In this document: piece after piece, positions 44,345-53,693 of the stretch
Position numbering within the stretch: the stretch's first letter is position 1
How the letters are laid out: every line of letters begins with the position of its first letter
NCBI RefSeq assembly: GCF_014203125.1
Contig: NZ_JACHIH010000020.1
Span: 1 to 64,000 of the forward strand
Reading direction: 5' to 3'
Length of the DNA: 64,000 nt
From: Rhodopseudomonas rhenobacensis
Lineage (GTDB): Bacteria; Pseudomonadota; Alphaproteobacteria; Rhizobiales; Xanthobacteraceae
Translations under genes and position numbers: made by a program
The notes under the pieces: model-generated
Seen by the model: the letters and a program-made list of their open reading frames with translations, nothing else
Told to the model about the DNA's origin: nothing
Database searches by the model: none

Positions 44345-44805
44345 GAAACCTCGCTGCCCGGTGTGGTCTGCCGCAGCGCTTCGCCGAGCACCATCGCCGC
44401 CGCCATCGCGACGTTGAGCGAACGCAGCCCCGGCTGCACCGGAATCACCAGCCGCGCATCGGCCGCCGCGGCGACGTCGTCCGGCACGCCGACGGATTCC
44501 CGCCCCAGCAACAGCACATCGGACGCAGAATAGCGGTATTCCAGATAGGGCGTTAGTCCTTTGGTCGTAAGCAACACCAGCCGGCATCCTGTTGCAGCGC
44601 GCCACTGCTCGAAATTCGACCAGCAATCGTGCCGTATGATTGTCACCTGATCGAGATAGTCCATGCCGGCGCGGCGGAAGTGACGATCGGAAATTGGAAA
44701 CCCGGCGGGCTCGATAATATGGGCTTCGACATCAAGGCAGGCGCAGAGCCGCAGGATCGTTCCGGTATTCTGCGGAATGTCGGGTTGGAAGAGTGCAATC
44801 CGCAT
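44341..44805 (-). CDS. trmL: tRNA (cytidine34-2'-O)-methyltransferase
   Basis: SPOUT-class methyltransferase for the wobble ribose of certain leucine tRNAs. 154 residues starting MRIALFQPDIPQNTGTILRL. The knotted C-terminus has LLLGRESVGVPDDV and LVIPVQPGLRSLNVAMA. An in-frame ATG at 44823 would add six residues. Overlaps queE by four bases; both act on tRNA wobble-position modification, so the pairing is functionally sensible. Confidence 0.93.
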   Translation of the reverse strand: MRIALFQPDIPQNTGTILRLCACLDVEAHIIEPAGFPISDRHFRRAGMDYLDQVTIIRHDCWSNFEQWRAATGCRLVLLTTKGLTPYLEYRYSASDVLLLGRESVGVPDDVAAAADARLVIPVQPGLRSLNVAMAAAMVLGEALRQTTPGSEVS

Positions 44806-45089
44806 TCCGTGCTGCGCCTTCATCGTCAGCCACGAAAGCTGAGACCAATCATTGGGCTGCGTAGTTTTCGGGCAAGCTATTTGGACTAGGTCGATAGCGG
44901 GCTTGCGCTCCCCGGGCAAGGGTGCCAATAGAACGATTCTGGACCGCTGTGCCAAAGGCCGTTGCGGTTCAATAGGTCGTTTTGCCGCTCCCCTCGGGGA
45001 TGCGGATGTCGTAGCCGCTCCCGGGCGCACTGATCATGCGAACCGGCTGGGCGGTTTGACCGGTTTGAGACGAGAAAGGGCTTTTTATC

Positions 45090-45617
45090 GTGACCACAGA
45101 GGCTTCGTCGGACCCGACACGCCGTGATTTTCTTTACATCGCCACCGGCGCGGTTGCCGCCGTAGGTGCAGCGGCCACGGTGTGGCCGCTGGTTGCGCAG
45201 ATGAACCCGGATGCCTCGACGATCGCCGCCGGCGCGCCGATCCAGGTCGATCTGGCGCCGATCGCCTCCGGTCAGGACATCAAGGTGTTCTGGCGCGGCA
45301 AGCCGATCTACATCATGAACCGCACCGCCAAGCAGGTCGAAGAGGCCCGCGCCGTCGAGCTGTCGAGCCTGCCCGATCCGGCGACCGACCAGGACCGCAC
45401 CAAAGAGGGTCACGAGCAGTGGCTGGTGGTGATCGGCATCTGCACCCATCTCGGCTGCATTCCGATCGCGCACGAAGGCAAGTATGACGGCTTCTTCTGC
45501 CCGTGCCACGGTTCGCAATACGACTCCTCCGGTCGCATTCGTCAGGGGCCGGCCCCGGCCAACCTGCCCGTCCCGCCCTATCAGTTCGTCTCCGACAGCA
45601 AGATTCAAATCGGCTGA
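45090..45617 (+). CDS. petA: Ubiquinol-cytochrome c reductase, Rieske iron-sulfur subunit
   Basis: Rieske protein of the bc1 complex, 175 residues. [17 protein letters not shown] is a twin-arginine membrane anchor. The [2Fe-2S] ligands are in CTHLGC and CPCHGSQYD, with disulfide Cys in the same two loops. GTG start at 45090, with GAGAAAGGG upstream. The fused cytochrome b/c1 gene follows after 47 bases, forming the fbc operon. The 284 bases upstream (44806-45089) hold the promoter region; no certain box was recognised. Confidence 0.97.
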   Translation: MTTEASSDPTRRDFLYIATGAVAAVGAAATVWPLVAQMNPDASTIAAGAPIQVDLAPIASGQDIKVFWRGKPIYIMNRTAKQVEEARAVELSSLPDPATDQDRTKEGHEQWLVVIGICTHLGCIPIAHEGKYDGFFCPCHGSQYDSSGRIRQGPAPANLPVPPYQFVSDSKIQIG

Positions 45618-45664
45618 CGCTGCCCTTCCCTCAGCCTCTCTGCAATAATTCCAGGATCGCCCCA

Positions 45665-47740
45665 ATGAGTGGACCTTCGACCTATCAGCCACGACCCGGC
45701 GTCATGAAGTGGCTGGAAGACCGCCTGCCGATCGTCGGCCTCGTTCATTCCTCCTTCATTGCCTTTCCGACGCCGCGCAACCTGAACTACTGGTGGACGT
45801 TCGGCGTCATCCTGTCGATGATGCTGGTGATCCAGATCATCACCGGCGTGGTGCTGGCGATGCACTACACCCCGCACGTCGACTTCGCCTTCACCTCGGT
45901 CGAGGCGCTGGTGCGCGACGTCAATTTCGGCTGGTTGCTGCGCAACACCCACGCCGCCGGCGCCTCGATGTTCTTCATCGCGGTCTACATCCACATGTTC
46001 CGCGGCCTGTATTACGGGTCGTACAAGGAACCGCGCGAAGTGCTGTGGATCCTCGGCGTGATCATCTACCTGTTGATGATGGCGACCGGCTTCATGGGCT
46101 ACGTGCTGCCCTGGGGTCAGATGAGCTTCTGGGGCGCCACCGTGATCACCAACCTGTTCTCGGCGATCCCGATCGTCGGCGACAGCATCGTGACGCTGTT
46201 GTGGGGCGGCTATTCGGTCGGCAACCCGACGCTGAACCGGTTCTACTCGCTGCACTATCTGCTGCCGTTCCTGATCGTCGGCGTGGTCATCCTGCACGTC
46301 TGGGCAGTCCACGTCACCGGCCAGAACAACCCGGCCGGCGTCGAGCCGAAGACCGAAAAGGACATGGTGCCGTTCACTCCCTACGCGACCATGAAGGACC
46401 TGTTCGCCGCCTCGGTGTTCCTGATCTTCTTCTCGTGGTTCATCTTCTACATGCCGAACTATCTCGGCGACGCGGAAAACTACGTTCAGGCCAATCCCGG
46501 CGTGACCCCGCCGCACATCGTTCCGGAATGGTACTACCTGCCGTTCTACGCGATCCTGCGCTCGATCCCCAATAAGCTGCTCGGCGTCGTCGCGATGTTC
46601 GGCGCCATCATCGTGCTGCTGTTCCTGCCCTGGCTGGACAGCATGAAGGTGCGCTCGTCGCGCTATCGCCCGCTCGGCAAGCGCTTCTTCTGGGCCTTCG
46701 TCGTCGTCTGCATCCTGCTCGGCTGGCTCGGCGGCAAGCCCGCGGAAGGCATCTACACCATCCTGGCACGCTTCCTGACCGCGGCCTACTTCGCCTACTT
46801 CCTGATCGTGCTGCCGTTGCTGTCGCGGATGGAGAAGACGTTGCCGCTGCCGAACTCGATCTCCGACGACGTGCTGTCGAAATCCGACAGCAGCCTCGGC
46901 AAGACCGTGGCGTCGATCGCCGTGGTGCTGGGATTGGCCGGCACCCTGGTGATGGGCGGCCTGCAGAACGCCAAGGCCGCGACCGAGGAGAACATCCCGG
47001 CGTCGCAGCAGTGGTCGTTCGCGGGCCCGTTCGGCAAGTATGACCGGGCGCAGTTGCAGCGCGGCTTCAAGATCTACAAGGAAGTCTGCTCGGCCTGCCA
47101 CTCGCTGAAGCTGTTGGCCTACCGCAACCTCGCCGATCCGGGTGGACCGTCGTTCACGCCGGAGCAGGCCGCCGCGGTCGCCGCCGAAGCCACCGTGAAG
47201 GATGGCCCGAACGACGCCGGCGACATGTTCGACCGTCCCGGCCGGGTCGCCGACCGCTTCGTGTCGCCGTTCCCGAACGAGATGGCCGCGCGTGCCGCCA
47301 ATGGCGGCGCCGCCCCGCCGGATCTGTCGCTGATGGCGAAGGCTCGCTCCTACGAGCGCGGCTTCCCGCAGTTCGTGTTCGACTTCTTCACCCAGTTCCA
47401 GGAGCAGGGCCCGAACTACATCGCCGCGCTGCTGCAGGGCTTCGAAGACACCCCGCCGGAAGGCTTCACGCTGCCCGACGGCTCCTATTACAACAAGTAC
47501 TTCCCAGGCCATTCGATCAAGATGCCGCCGCCGTTGTCGGAGGGGCAGGTCACGTTCGACGACGGTTCGCCGCAGACGCTGGCGCAATACGCCAACGACG
47601 TCTCTGCGTTCCTGATGTGGGCCGCGGAGCCGCATCTCGAGGCCCGCAAGCGGCTCGGCCTGCAGGTGATGATCTTCCTGCTGATCCTGTCCGGCCTGTT
47701 GTACTTCACCAAGCAGCGGATCTGGGCCGACGCCCACTAA
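45665..47740 (+). CDS. petBC: Fused cytochrome b / cytochrome c1
   Basis: A 691-residue fusion as in Bradyrhizobium fbcH. Residues 1-410 are cytochrome b, with haem-ligating His pairs in the helices around [19 protein letters not shown] and [19 protein letters not shown], and the Qo-site PEWY ([12 protein letters not shown]). A hydrophobic linker/signal (about residues 415-440) leads to cytochrome c1, with its haem motif CSACH ([15 protein letters not shown]) and axial Met region, and a C-terminal anchor helix ([13 protein letters not shown]). In Bradyrhizobium the precursor is cut after translation. A strong terminator follows. Confidence 0.97.
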   Translation: MSGPSTYQPRPGVMKWLEDRLPIVGLVHSSFIAFPTPRNLNYWWTFGVILSMMLVIQIITGVVLAMHYTPHVDFAFTSVEALVRDVNFGWLLRNTHAAGASMFFIAVYIHMFRGLYYGSYKEPREVLWILGVIIYLLMMATGFMGYVLPWGQMSFWGATVITNLFSAIPIVGDSIVTLLWGGYSVGNPTLNRFYSLHYLLPFLIVGVVILHVWAVHVTGQNNPAGVEPKTEKDMVPFTPYATMKDLFAASVFLIFFSWFIFYMPNYLGDAENYVQANPGVTPPHIVPEWYYLPFYAILRSIPNKLLGVVAMFGAIIVLLFLPWLDSMKVRSSRYRPLGKRFFWAFVVVCILLGWLGGKPAEGIYTILARFLTAAYFAYFLIVLPLLSRMEKTLPLPNSISDDVLSKSDSSLGKTVASIAVVLGLAGTLVMGGLQNAKAATEENIPASQQWSFAGPFGKYDRAQLQRGFKIYKEVCSACHSLKLLAYRNLADPGGPSFTPEQAAAVAAEATVKDGPNDAGDMFDRPGRVADRFVSPFPNEMAARAANGGAAPPDLSLMAKARSYERGFPQFVFDFFTQFQEQGPNYIAALLQGFEDTPPEGFTLPDGSYYNKYFPGHSIKMPPPLSEGQVTFDDGSPQTLAQYANDVSAFLMWAAEPHLEARKRLGLQVMIFLLILSGLLYFTKQRIWADAH

Positions 47741-47762
47741 GCGCCGCTCACTGCAAAAACGG

Positions 47763-47786
47763 AAAAGCCCCTGCGGGGGCTTTTTT
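47763..47786 (+). terminator. Intrinsic terminator of the petA-petBC operon
   Basis: AAAAGCCCC-TGCG-GGGGCTTTTTT: a short GC-rich stem with a tetraloop and a run of six T, 22 bases after the petBC stop codon. Very clear. Confidence 0.95.
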
Positions 47787-47911
47787 GTTGCCCGAAATCC
47801 GGCATTGCGATTTCGGCAGCGCTCCTGACCCTGGCCCTGAGCCTGACCGACCCGGTTGGATGAGCGGTTCGCGCTGATTGTGTCGAACTCGATCCGAGCG
47901 GCGCGGCGTCG

Positions 47912-48067
47912 GCCCCTCGCCCCGCTTGCGGGGAGAGGGTGGCGTGACAAGCGAAGCTTGTCGCGCCGGGTGAGGGGGCGCCTCGTTATGTTGAGGCGCC
48001 CCCTCACCCGACCCGGCTTCGCTTTCGCTCCGCCAGGTCGACCTCTCCCCGCAAGCGGGGAGAGGTT
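47912..48067. repeat. Family 1 intergenic palindrome, copy H
   Basis: CCCCTCGCCCCGCTTGCGGG and GAGAGGG, an inner GACAAGCGAAGCTTGTC stem, GGTGAGGGGGCGCC, a short spacer and GGCGCCCCCTCACCC, ending CTCTCCCCGCAAGCGGGGAG. It occupies most of the gap 47787-48203 between the bc1 terminator and the dienelactone hydrolase gene. Confidence 0.9.
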
Positions 48068-48203
48068 AAGTAGTGCGGCGCTAGCCGGCGCTCGGCCACG
48101 CATCGACACGCCATCGCGCCTCAGTGGCGATTGCATCCGGCGGCCGCAGCGGTCAAAATCGCACTCAAGCAAATCGCTTTGCAAAACATCTTCGGAGGAC
48201 CCC

Positions 48204-48878
48204 ATGGGCACCCACATCACCTTCAAGCGTCCCGACGGCAAGGAAGCCCACGGCTATCTCGCCAACGCCGCGCAGGGCAACGCGCCCGGCGTGGTGGTGA
48301 TCCAGGAATGGTGGGGGCTGTCGGAGCAGATCAAGGGGCTCACCGATCGCTTCGCGCTGGCCGGCTTCGATGCGCTGGCGCCCGATCTCTACAACGGCGT
48401 GGTGGTGCCGTATCACGACACCGAGGCCGCCAACAAAGAGATGGGCTCGCTCGACTTCATCGATGCCACCACCCAGACGGTGCGCGGCGCGGCGCAATAT
48501 CTCGGCCGCAACGGCGCCAAGGTGGGGCTGACCGGGTTCTGCCTCGGCGGCGCGGTCACCATCATCGGCGCCTGCAAGATTCCCGAACTCGGCGCCGCGG
48601 TGGCGTTCTACGGCATCCCGCCGGAGCAGGCGGCGAAGCCCGCCGACGTCCGGGTGCCGCTGCAGGGCCACTTCGCGACGCGCGACGATTGGTGCACGCC
48701 GCAACTGGTCGACGCCTTCGAGAGCGCGATGAAGGCCGCGGGAAAGACCGCCGAATTTTATCGCTACGAAGCCGACCACGCCTTCGTCAACGAACAGCGC
48801 GCCGCGGTGCACGATCGCGAAGCCGCCGAGCTGGCCTGGGGCCGCGCCGCGGAGTTTTTCCACAAACATCTCGGATAG
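48204..48878 (+). CDS. Dienelactone hydrolase family protein
   Basis: A 224-residue alpha/beta hydrolase. The nucleophile elbow is GFCLGGA with Cys as nucleophile, the acid is in the FATRDDW region (residues about 171-174), and the His is in EADHAFVN. GVVVIQEWWGLSEQIK is the family oxyanion-side segment. True carboxymethylenebutenolidases act in chlorocatechol breakdown, but many homologues have other substrates. GGAGGA precedes the ATG at 48204. No pathway neighbours. Confidence 0.92.
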   Translation: MGTHITFKRPDGKEAHGYLANAAQGNAPGVVVIQEWWGLSEQIKGLTDRFALAGFDALAPDLYNGVVVPYHDTEAANKEMGSLDFIDATTQTVRGAAQYLGRNGAKVGLTGFCLGGAVTIIGACKIPELGAAVAFYGIPPEQAAKPADVRVPLQGHFATRDDWCTPQLVDAFESAMKAAGKTAEFYRYEADHAFVNEQRAAVHDREAAELAWGRAAEFFHKHLG

Positions 48879-49011
48879 GTGCGTAGCAGGCGCTTAGTAC
48901 CCGCATCGCGTGCGACCGAAGCGTTGTCGGCAACGGTAAAATTTGAGCGTTCGACTGAACAATTGACAGAACTGTTGCTGCGATAAAGCTGCCTCAAGAG
49001 CGAGGACAGCC

Positions 49012-49212
49012 ATGGTTGAGAAAGTAACAACGCGCGCGCAGAATGTCGTCGATTTCGTCGGCTACCAACTGCGTCGATCCGGGGCGGCGATCCGCATCCG
49101 CGCTTGCCGCCATTGCGGTGCAGCGCTCGGCGAAGGCGAATCCGACGACGACTGTTCGACCGTGATGTTGTGCGAGCAGCCGACCCGGATCCGCCGCCCG
49201 CGCCAGTCGTAA
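49012..49212 (+). CDS. Small protein with CxxC motif, unrecognised
   Basis: A 66-residue product of unknown family: basic N-terminal half, RACRHCGAALGEGESDDDCS with CxxC and a further Cys pair (positions about 32, 35, 48, 54), then basic C-terminus. AGCGAGGACAG lies 6-12 bases before the ATG. The cysteines suggest a zinc-ribbon-like fold, but no zinc site is established. It stands between dienelactone hydrolase and the convergent GntR gene. Confidence 0.5.
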   Translation: MVEKVTTRAQNVVDFVGYQLRRSGAAIRIRACRHCGAALGEGESDDDCSTVMLCEQPTRIRRPRQS

Positions 49213-49348
49213 CCAGGCGACGGCAGCGCCGAAGGCCCGGACCGGACGTCCGCGACGATTGATCGATTGGCTGCGGGATGAGGTTTCGAAGAAGCGCGAT
49301 CCCGCTGCAATGTGCAACGCCGCCTCGGCCGAACAGGGCGGGGCGGCG

Positions 49349-49999
49349 TTACACCGACACCGCGTAGAGTTCGTATTCGTCGCGCGCCAGATCGATATGG
49401 GCGCGCATCGCCGCGGCGGCGCCGTTGCGGTCGCCGCGCAGGATCGCCAGCACGATGCGGTCGTGCTCGGCGTGGGATTTCGCCAGCCGGCCGAGATTGC
49501 GGAACTGGGCGCGGCGGAACGGCTGCACCCGCACCCGGGTCGCCAGCGTCATTTCGGCGATGTAGTCGTTCTGCGCCCCGGCATAGATCGCGTTGTGAAA
49601 CCGCTCGTTGACCTCGTGGAAGCGATCCGGATCGCCGGCCTGGCTGACGAGCCGCGCCTCCTCGTGGGTGGCCTGCAGCGCCTGGCGCTCAATCGGCGGC
49701 ATCCGCTCGGCGGCGAAACCGGCGCACAGCGCTTCCAGCTCGGCCATCGCTTCAAACATTCCGGCCAGCCGTTGCGCCGAGGGCTGCGCCACCACCGCGC
49801 CGCGGTGTGCGCGCGACTCCACGAGGCCGGAGGCCGCGAGCTGCCGCAACGCCTCGCGCACCGGGGTGCGCGATACCTTGAAGCGCTGCGCGATCTCGGT
49901 CTCGTCGAGCGCCGATCCCGGCGGCAGCGTGCCGCGCACGATGTCGTCGGCGAGTTGCCGGCGCAGGTCCTCGGCGCGGGTCAGCTTGCCGACGTTCAT
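49349..49999 (-). CDS. GntR-family regulator, FCD subfamily
   Basis: A 216-residue transcription factor: winged helix-turn-helix (residues 10-75; ETEIAQRFKVSRTPVREAL) and the helical FCD ligand domain with metal-binding residues in EVNERFHNAIYAG, SHAEHDRIVLAI and AMRAHIDLA. Start at 49999 overlaps the upstream DUF4089 gene by four bases. Ligand unknown; FCD regulators often respond to organic acids or amidase-pathway substrates. It probably regulates itself and its small partner. Confidence 0.92.
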   Translation of the reverse strand: MNVGKLTRAEDLRRQLADDIVRGTLPPGSALDETEIAQRFKVSRTPVREALRQLAASGLVESRAHRGAVVAQPSAQRLAGMFEAMAELEALCAGFAAERMPPIERQALQATHEEARLVSQAGDPDRFHEVNERFHNAIYAGAQNDYIAEMTLATRVRVQPFRRAQFRNLGRLAKSHAEHDRIVLAILRGDRNGAAAAMRAHIDLARDEYELYAVSV

Positions 50000-50205
50000 G
50001 GAGAGGCTTTCGGCCGCGGCGCCAACGCCACGCCGGCCTGTTGCAACGCCGTCGGGCAGGGGGAATTCGTTTCGACCAGCCGCGCCAATTTCAGCGTAAT
50101 CTCGAGATTGGCGCGCACCGCGGGCTTCCAGGCGGGCTTGATCGGCAGCGCCAGCGCGGCGCCGACGGCGTCGATATAGGCGTCGAGAGGGTCAGGCAGG
50201 CGCAT
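49996..50205 (-). CDS. DUF4089 (AtzG-like) small protein
   Basis: A 69-residue protein matching the short DUF4089 helical domain: DPLDAYIDAVGAALALPI and PAWKPAVRANLEITLKLARL. In related genomes DUF4089 proteins sit beside amidases of the AtzE type and act like GatC. Here no amidase gene is present. It overlaps the GntR gene by ATGA. Possibly a remnant of an amidase locus or a partner for an amidase encoded elsewhere. Confidence 0.8.
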   Translation of the reverse strand: MRLPDPLDAYIDAVGAALALPIKPAWKPAVRANLEITLKLARLVETNSPCPTALQQAGVALAPRPKASP

Positions 50206-50730
50206 CGGTCACTCACGATCTCGTAAGTTAAGAGGGCGGCGCTCTCGCCGCGCGCGGCCGTTGAGGCCCTCGGGTGAATCGCGGACGCCGGCCGCGCCAC
50301 GGATTTTTTCAGCGAACGATTGGCAAACATCGTGCCAGGGTCAGCCAAGACTGATCAGGCGGCAATCGTGGAATTCTATCAGCCGCCGACTCGCTCGCCC
50401 CATGCCGTGCCTGGTGTTTGCATACAAAGGCAGCGTTGATGCCCATTGACGGTGCAATGGAACCTCTCCTGTTCAACGGGCGGCCGGCGGTGATATGGCG
50501 CCGATGCTCGATTGCGCCAGCGCAAGAAAATCCCCTCGGAAGATGCCATGCTGCGAAAGTCGGATTCGCTTGCCCCTAGAAGATGTTTAATAGATCAGAC
50601 ATCATGTTAATTGCATCATGAGCCGGTTCTTGACCAGGATGGCCGACGCGCGTGCGCCGCTATGGGCGAACGCATGCGGTGCTGCGCCTGGACGGTCGGA
50701 GCGTGCCCGGCGCCTTGCGAGGACGCTCTG
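50206..50730. promoter_or_regulatory. Intergenic region between DUF4089/GntR and hydrogenase-like operons
   Basis: A 525-base gap with no convincing gene. At 50417-50428 there is TTTG-CATA-CAAA, an inverted repeat resembling an operator for a FCD-type GntR protein. The last part (50578-50625) is AT-rich (GTTTAATAGATCAGACATC and GTTAATTGCATCATG), different from its surroundings, and is the likely promoter region of the operon that starts at 50731. Confidence 0.4.
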
Positions 50731-52746
50731 GTGCTGACCGCAGTGGCCGCGCAACTTGTCTGCGTCGCGGCCCTGCTGGGGATCGCCGTGCTCGCCGTGG
50801 CGCTGAGCCGCGCCAAAGCCGCCACCGCGCTGGTTTATGGCGCCACCCTGATCGTCTGTGCGCTGGCTTTGATCGGCGCGCTGCGCGCCCTGCTCGCGGG
50901 CACGGGCGCCGACGAGATCGTGCTGCCGATCGGCCTGCCGTGGCTCGGCGCGCATTTCCGGCTCGATGCACTGGCGGCGTTCTTCCTCGCCGTGGTCAAT
51001 CTCGGCGGCGCGATCGCCAGCCTCTATGCGCTGGGCTACGGCCGGCACGAGCACGCGCCGCAGCGGGTGCTGCCGTTCTTTCCGGCGTTCCTGGCCGGGA
51101 TGAATCTGGTGGTGCTGGCCGACGACGCGTTCTCCTATCTCTTGTGCTGGGAGTTCATGTCGCTGGCGTCGTGGGCGCTGGTGATGACGCATCATCGCGA
51201 ACCCGGCAACGCCCGCGCCGGCTATGTCTATCTGTTGATGGCGAGCTTCGGCACGCTGGCGCTGCTGCTGGCATTCGGCCTGCTGGCGGGTCCCGCCGGC
51301 GACTACGGCTTCGCGGCGATCCGCGCCATGCCGCATGCGCCGGGCGAAGCCACAATGGTGCTGATCCTGATGCTGCTCGGCGCCGGCTCCAAAGCGGGCT
51401 TAGTGCCCTTGCACGTCTGGCTGCCGCTGGCGCATCCCGCGGCGCCGAGCCACGTCTCCGCGTTGATGAGCGGGGTGATGACCAAGGTCGCGGTCTATGG
51501 CTTCATCCGCGTGGTGTTCGATCTGTTGGGACCGCCGAACTGGACCGCCAGCGTGCTGGTGCTGTCGCTCGGCGGCGTCACCGCGGTGATGGGCATTCTC
51601 TACGCGCTGTTGGAAAAGGACCTGAAGCGCCTGTTGGCCTATTCGACGATCGAGAACATCGGCATCATCTTCGTCTGCCTTGGGCTGGCGCTGGCGTTTC
51701 AGGCCAACAACCAGACGCTGGCCGCATCGCTGGCCCTCACCGCGGCGCTGTTTCACGTCTTCAACCATTCGCTGTTCAAGAGCCTGCTGTTCTTCGGCGC
51801 CGGCGCCGTGCTGGTGTCGACCGGGGCGCGCGACATGGACAAGCTCGGCGGGCTGATCCACCGCATGCCGGTGACCAGCGTGGTTTTCCTGATCGGCTGC
51901 GTGGCGATCGCAGCGCTGCCGCCGTTCAACGGCTTCGTCTCGGAATGGCTGATGTTTCAGGCCGTGCTGCTCAGCCCGAGCCTGCCGCAATGGGGCCTGA
52001 AGATCATGGTGCCGGCGATCGGCGCGCTGCTGGCGCTTGCCGCGGCGCTGGCGGCGGCGTGTTTCGTCAAGGCCTATGGGGTCAGCTTCCTCAGCCGGCC
52101 GCGCAGCGAGGCGGCGGCGAACGCCCAGGAGGTCGACCACTTTTCGCTGGCCGCGATGGTGATCCTGGCGTCGCTGTGCCTGTTCGCCGGCATCTTCCCG
52201 GGCCTAGTGATCGACGCGCTGTCGCCGGTGACGCAGCAGATCCTCGACAGCCGGCTCGGCGCGCAATCGCACTTACCGTGGCTCTCGATCATCCCGATCG
52301 CCGAGCGCCGCGGCTCCTATAATGGCCTCTTGGTGCTGGTGTTCATCGCGATCTCGGCGTCGCTCGGCTATCTGGCGATCCGGCGGTTCTCCTCGCACGC
52401 GGTACGCCGCGGCCCGGCCTGGGGCTGCGGCTTTTCCGATGCGGTGCCGCAGGCGCAATATTCGCCGGACAGTTTCGCGCAGCCGCTGCGCCGGGTATTC
52501 GGCACGCTATTGTTCGCCGCCCGCGAGCACGTCGAGATGCCGCCGCCGGGCAGCGTGAAGCCTGCGCGGTTCTCGGTCGAGATCCACGATCTGGTCTGGG
52601 AAACGCTGTACGGGCGCATCGCCGGCGCGGTCGACACCGCGTCGAAAAGGCTCGATCGCTGGCAGCTGTTGACGATCCGCGGCTATCTCAGCCTGGTGTT
52701 CGCCACCCTGGTCACGCTGTTGCTGGTGCTCGCGATATGGTCGTGA
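50731..52746 (+). CDS. hyfB: Hydrogenase-4 subunit B-like / NuoL-type antiporter subunit
   Basis: A multi-pass proton-translocating subunit of about 671 residues with some 15 membrane helices. The antiporter core has GSKAGLVPLHVWLPLAHPAA with the key Lys and His, LLCWEFMSLASWALV, LKRLLAYSTIENIGIIF and LPPFNGFVSEWLMF. The open frame begins at 50611, but the GTG at 50731 is preceded by CGAGGACG and gives the family length. First gene of a six-gene run with overlapping or near-contiguous starts. Homologous to HyfB/HycC. Confidence 0.9.
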   Translation: MLTAVAAQLVCVAALLGIAVLAVALSRAKAATALVYGATLIVCALALIGALRALLAGTGADEIVLPIGLPWLGAHFRLDALAAFFLAVVNLGGAIASLYALGYGRHEHAPQRVLPFFPAFLAGMNLVVLADDAFSYLLCWEFMSLASWALVMTHHREPGNARAGYVYLLMASFGTLALLLAFGLLAGPAGDYGFAAIRAMPHAPGEATMVLILMLLGAGSKAGLVPLHVWLPLAHPAAPSHVSALMSGVMTKVAVYGFIRVVFDLLGPPNWTASVLVLSLGGVTAVMGILYALLEKDLKRLLAYSTIENIGIIFVCLGLALAFQANNQTLAASLALTAALFHVFNHSLFKSLLFFGAGAVLVSTGARDMDKLGGLIHRMPVTSVVFLIGCVAIAALPPFNGFVSEWLMFQAVLLSPSLPQWGLKIMVPAIGALLALAAALAAACFVKAYGVSFLSRPRSEAAANAQEVDHFSLAAMVILASLCLFAGIFPGLVIDALSPVTQQILDSRLGAQSHLPWLSIIPIAERRGSYNGLLVLVFIAISASLGYLAIRRFSSHAVRRGPAWGCGFSDAVPQAQYSPDSFAQPLRRVFGTLLFAAREHVEMPPPGSVKPARFSVEIHDLVWETLYGRIAGAVDTASKRLDRWQLLTIRGYLSLVFATLVTLLLVLAIWS

Positions 52747-53693
52747 TCTCCGACATCCTGGTGCAGGGCATCCAGATGCTCCTGGTGTTCCTGCTGGCGC
52801 CGCTGCTCACCGGCTTCATCCGCAAGGTCAAGGCGCGGCTGATGCGCCGCAAGGGGCCGTCGATCTTGCAGCCCTATCGCGACCTGTTGCGGCTGCTGCG
52901 CAAGGAAGTGGTGCTGGCCGACAACGCCTCCTGGCTGTTCCGCGCCACGCCCTATCTCACCTTCGCGGCGATCTGGGTCGCTGCCGCCTTGGTGCCGACC
53001 TTCGCCACCGGGCTGCTGTTCAACTGGACCGCCGACCTCATCGTGATCGTGGCGCTGCTCGGCACCGCGCGGTTCTTCCTGGCGCTGGCCGGCATGGACG
53101 TCGGCACCGCGTTCGGCGGCCTCGGCTCATCGCGCGAAGTGATGATCGCGGCCTTGGCTGAACCTGCGATGCTGTTGATCGTGTTCTGCGTGGCGCTGGT
53201 GGCGGGCTCGACGCAGCTCTCCACGGTGGCGAATTTCATCGCCTCGTCGCAGGTCGGCCTCCGCGTCTCGCTCGGCATGGCGATGATCGCGCTGGTGATC
53301 GTGGCGCTGGCGGAAAACGCCCGCATCCCGGTCGACAATCCCTCGACCCACCTCGAGCTCACCATGGTGCACGAGGCGATGATCCTGGAATATTCCGGCC
53401 GGCATCTGGCGCTGATCGAGTTCGGCGCCTTCCTCAAGCTTTTGTTGTATATCTCGCTGATCGCCTGTTTGTTTTTCCCGTGGGAAATTGCGGTGTTCGG
53501 CGCCGGGCCGCTGTCCTATGTGATCGGCGCCGCGATGTATCTCTTGAAAGTCACCATCGCCGGCTTCCTGCTGGCGGTGTTCGAGACCGCGACCGCGAAA
53601 ATGCGGGTGTTCCGCGTTCCGCAATTCCTCGGCGCAGCTTTGATGCTCGGCCTGCTCGGCACGCTGCTCCTGTTCGTATCGAAAAGCTTGTGA
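52737..53693 (+). CDS. hyfC: Hydrogenase-4 subunit C-like / NuoH-type membrane subunit
   Basis: A 318-residue NuoH/HycD-type protein with about 8 helices; it forms the membrane foot under the hydrophilic arm. RLMRRKGPSILQPYRDLLRL and PVDNPSTHLELTMVHEAM (with its conserved carboxylates) are the quinone-site/coupling-helix signatures. Overlaps the preceding gene by 10 bases and the next by one (TGATG). Confidence 0.93.
   Translation: MVVISDILVQGIQMLLVFLLAPLLTGFIRKVKARLMRRKGPSILQPYRDLLRLLRKEVVLADNASWLFRATPYLTFAAIWVAAALVPTFATGLLFNWTADLIVIVALLGTARFFLALAGMDVGTAFGGLGSSREVMIAALAEPAMLLIVFCVALVAGSTQLSTVANFIASSQVGLRVSLGMAMIALVIVALAENARIPVDNPSTHLELTMVHEAMILEYSGRHLALIEFGAFLKLLLYISLIACLFFPWEIAVFGAGPLSYVIGAAMYLLKVTIAGFLLAVFETATAKMRVFRVPQFLGAALMLGLLGTLLLFVSKSL

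Noticed and set aside
7801-48067. CRISPR array
   Set aside because: The repeated palindromes are isolated and kilobases apart, lack regular spacers, and no cas gene is present.
50261-50449. Short plus-strand frame in the gap before the hydrogenase-like operon
   Set aside because: No ribosome site, no recognisable motif, and composition typical of non-coding sequence.
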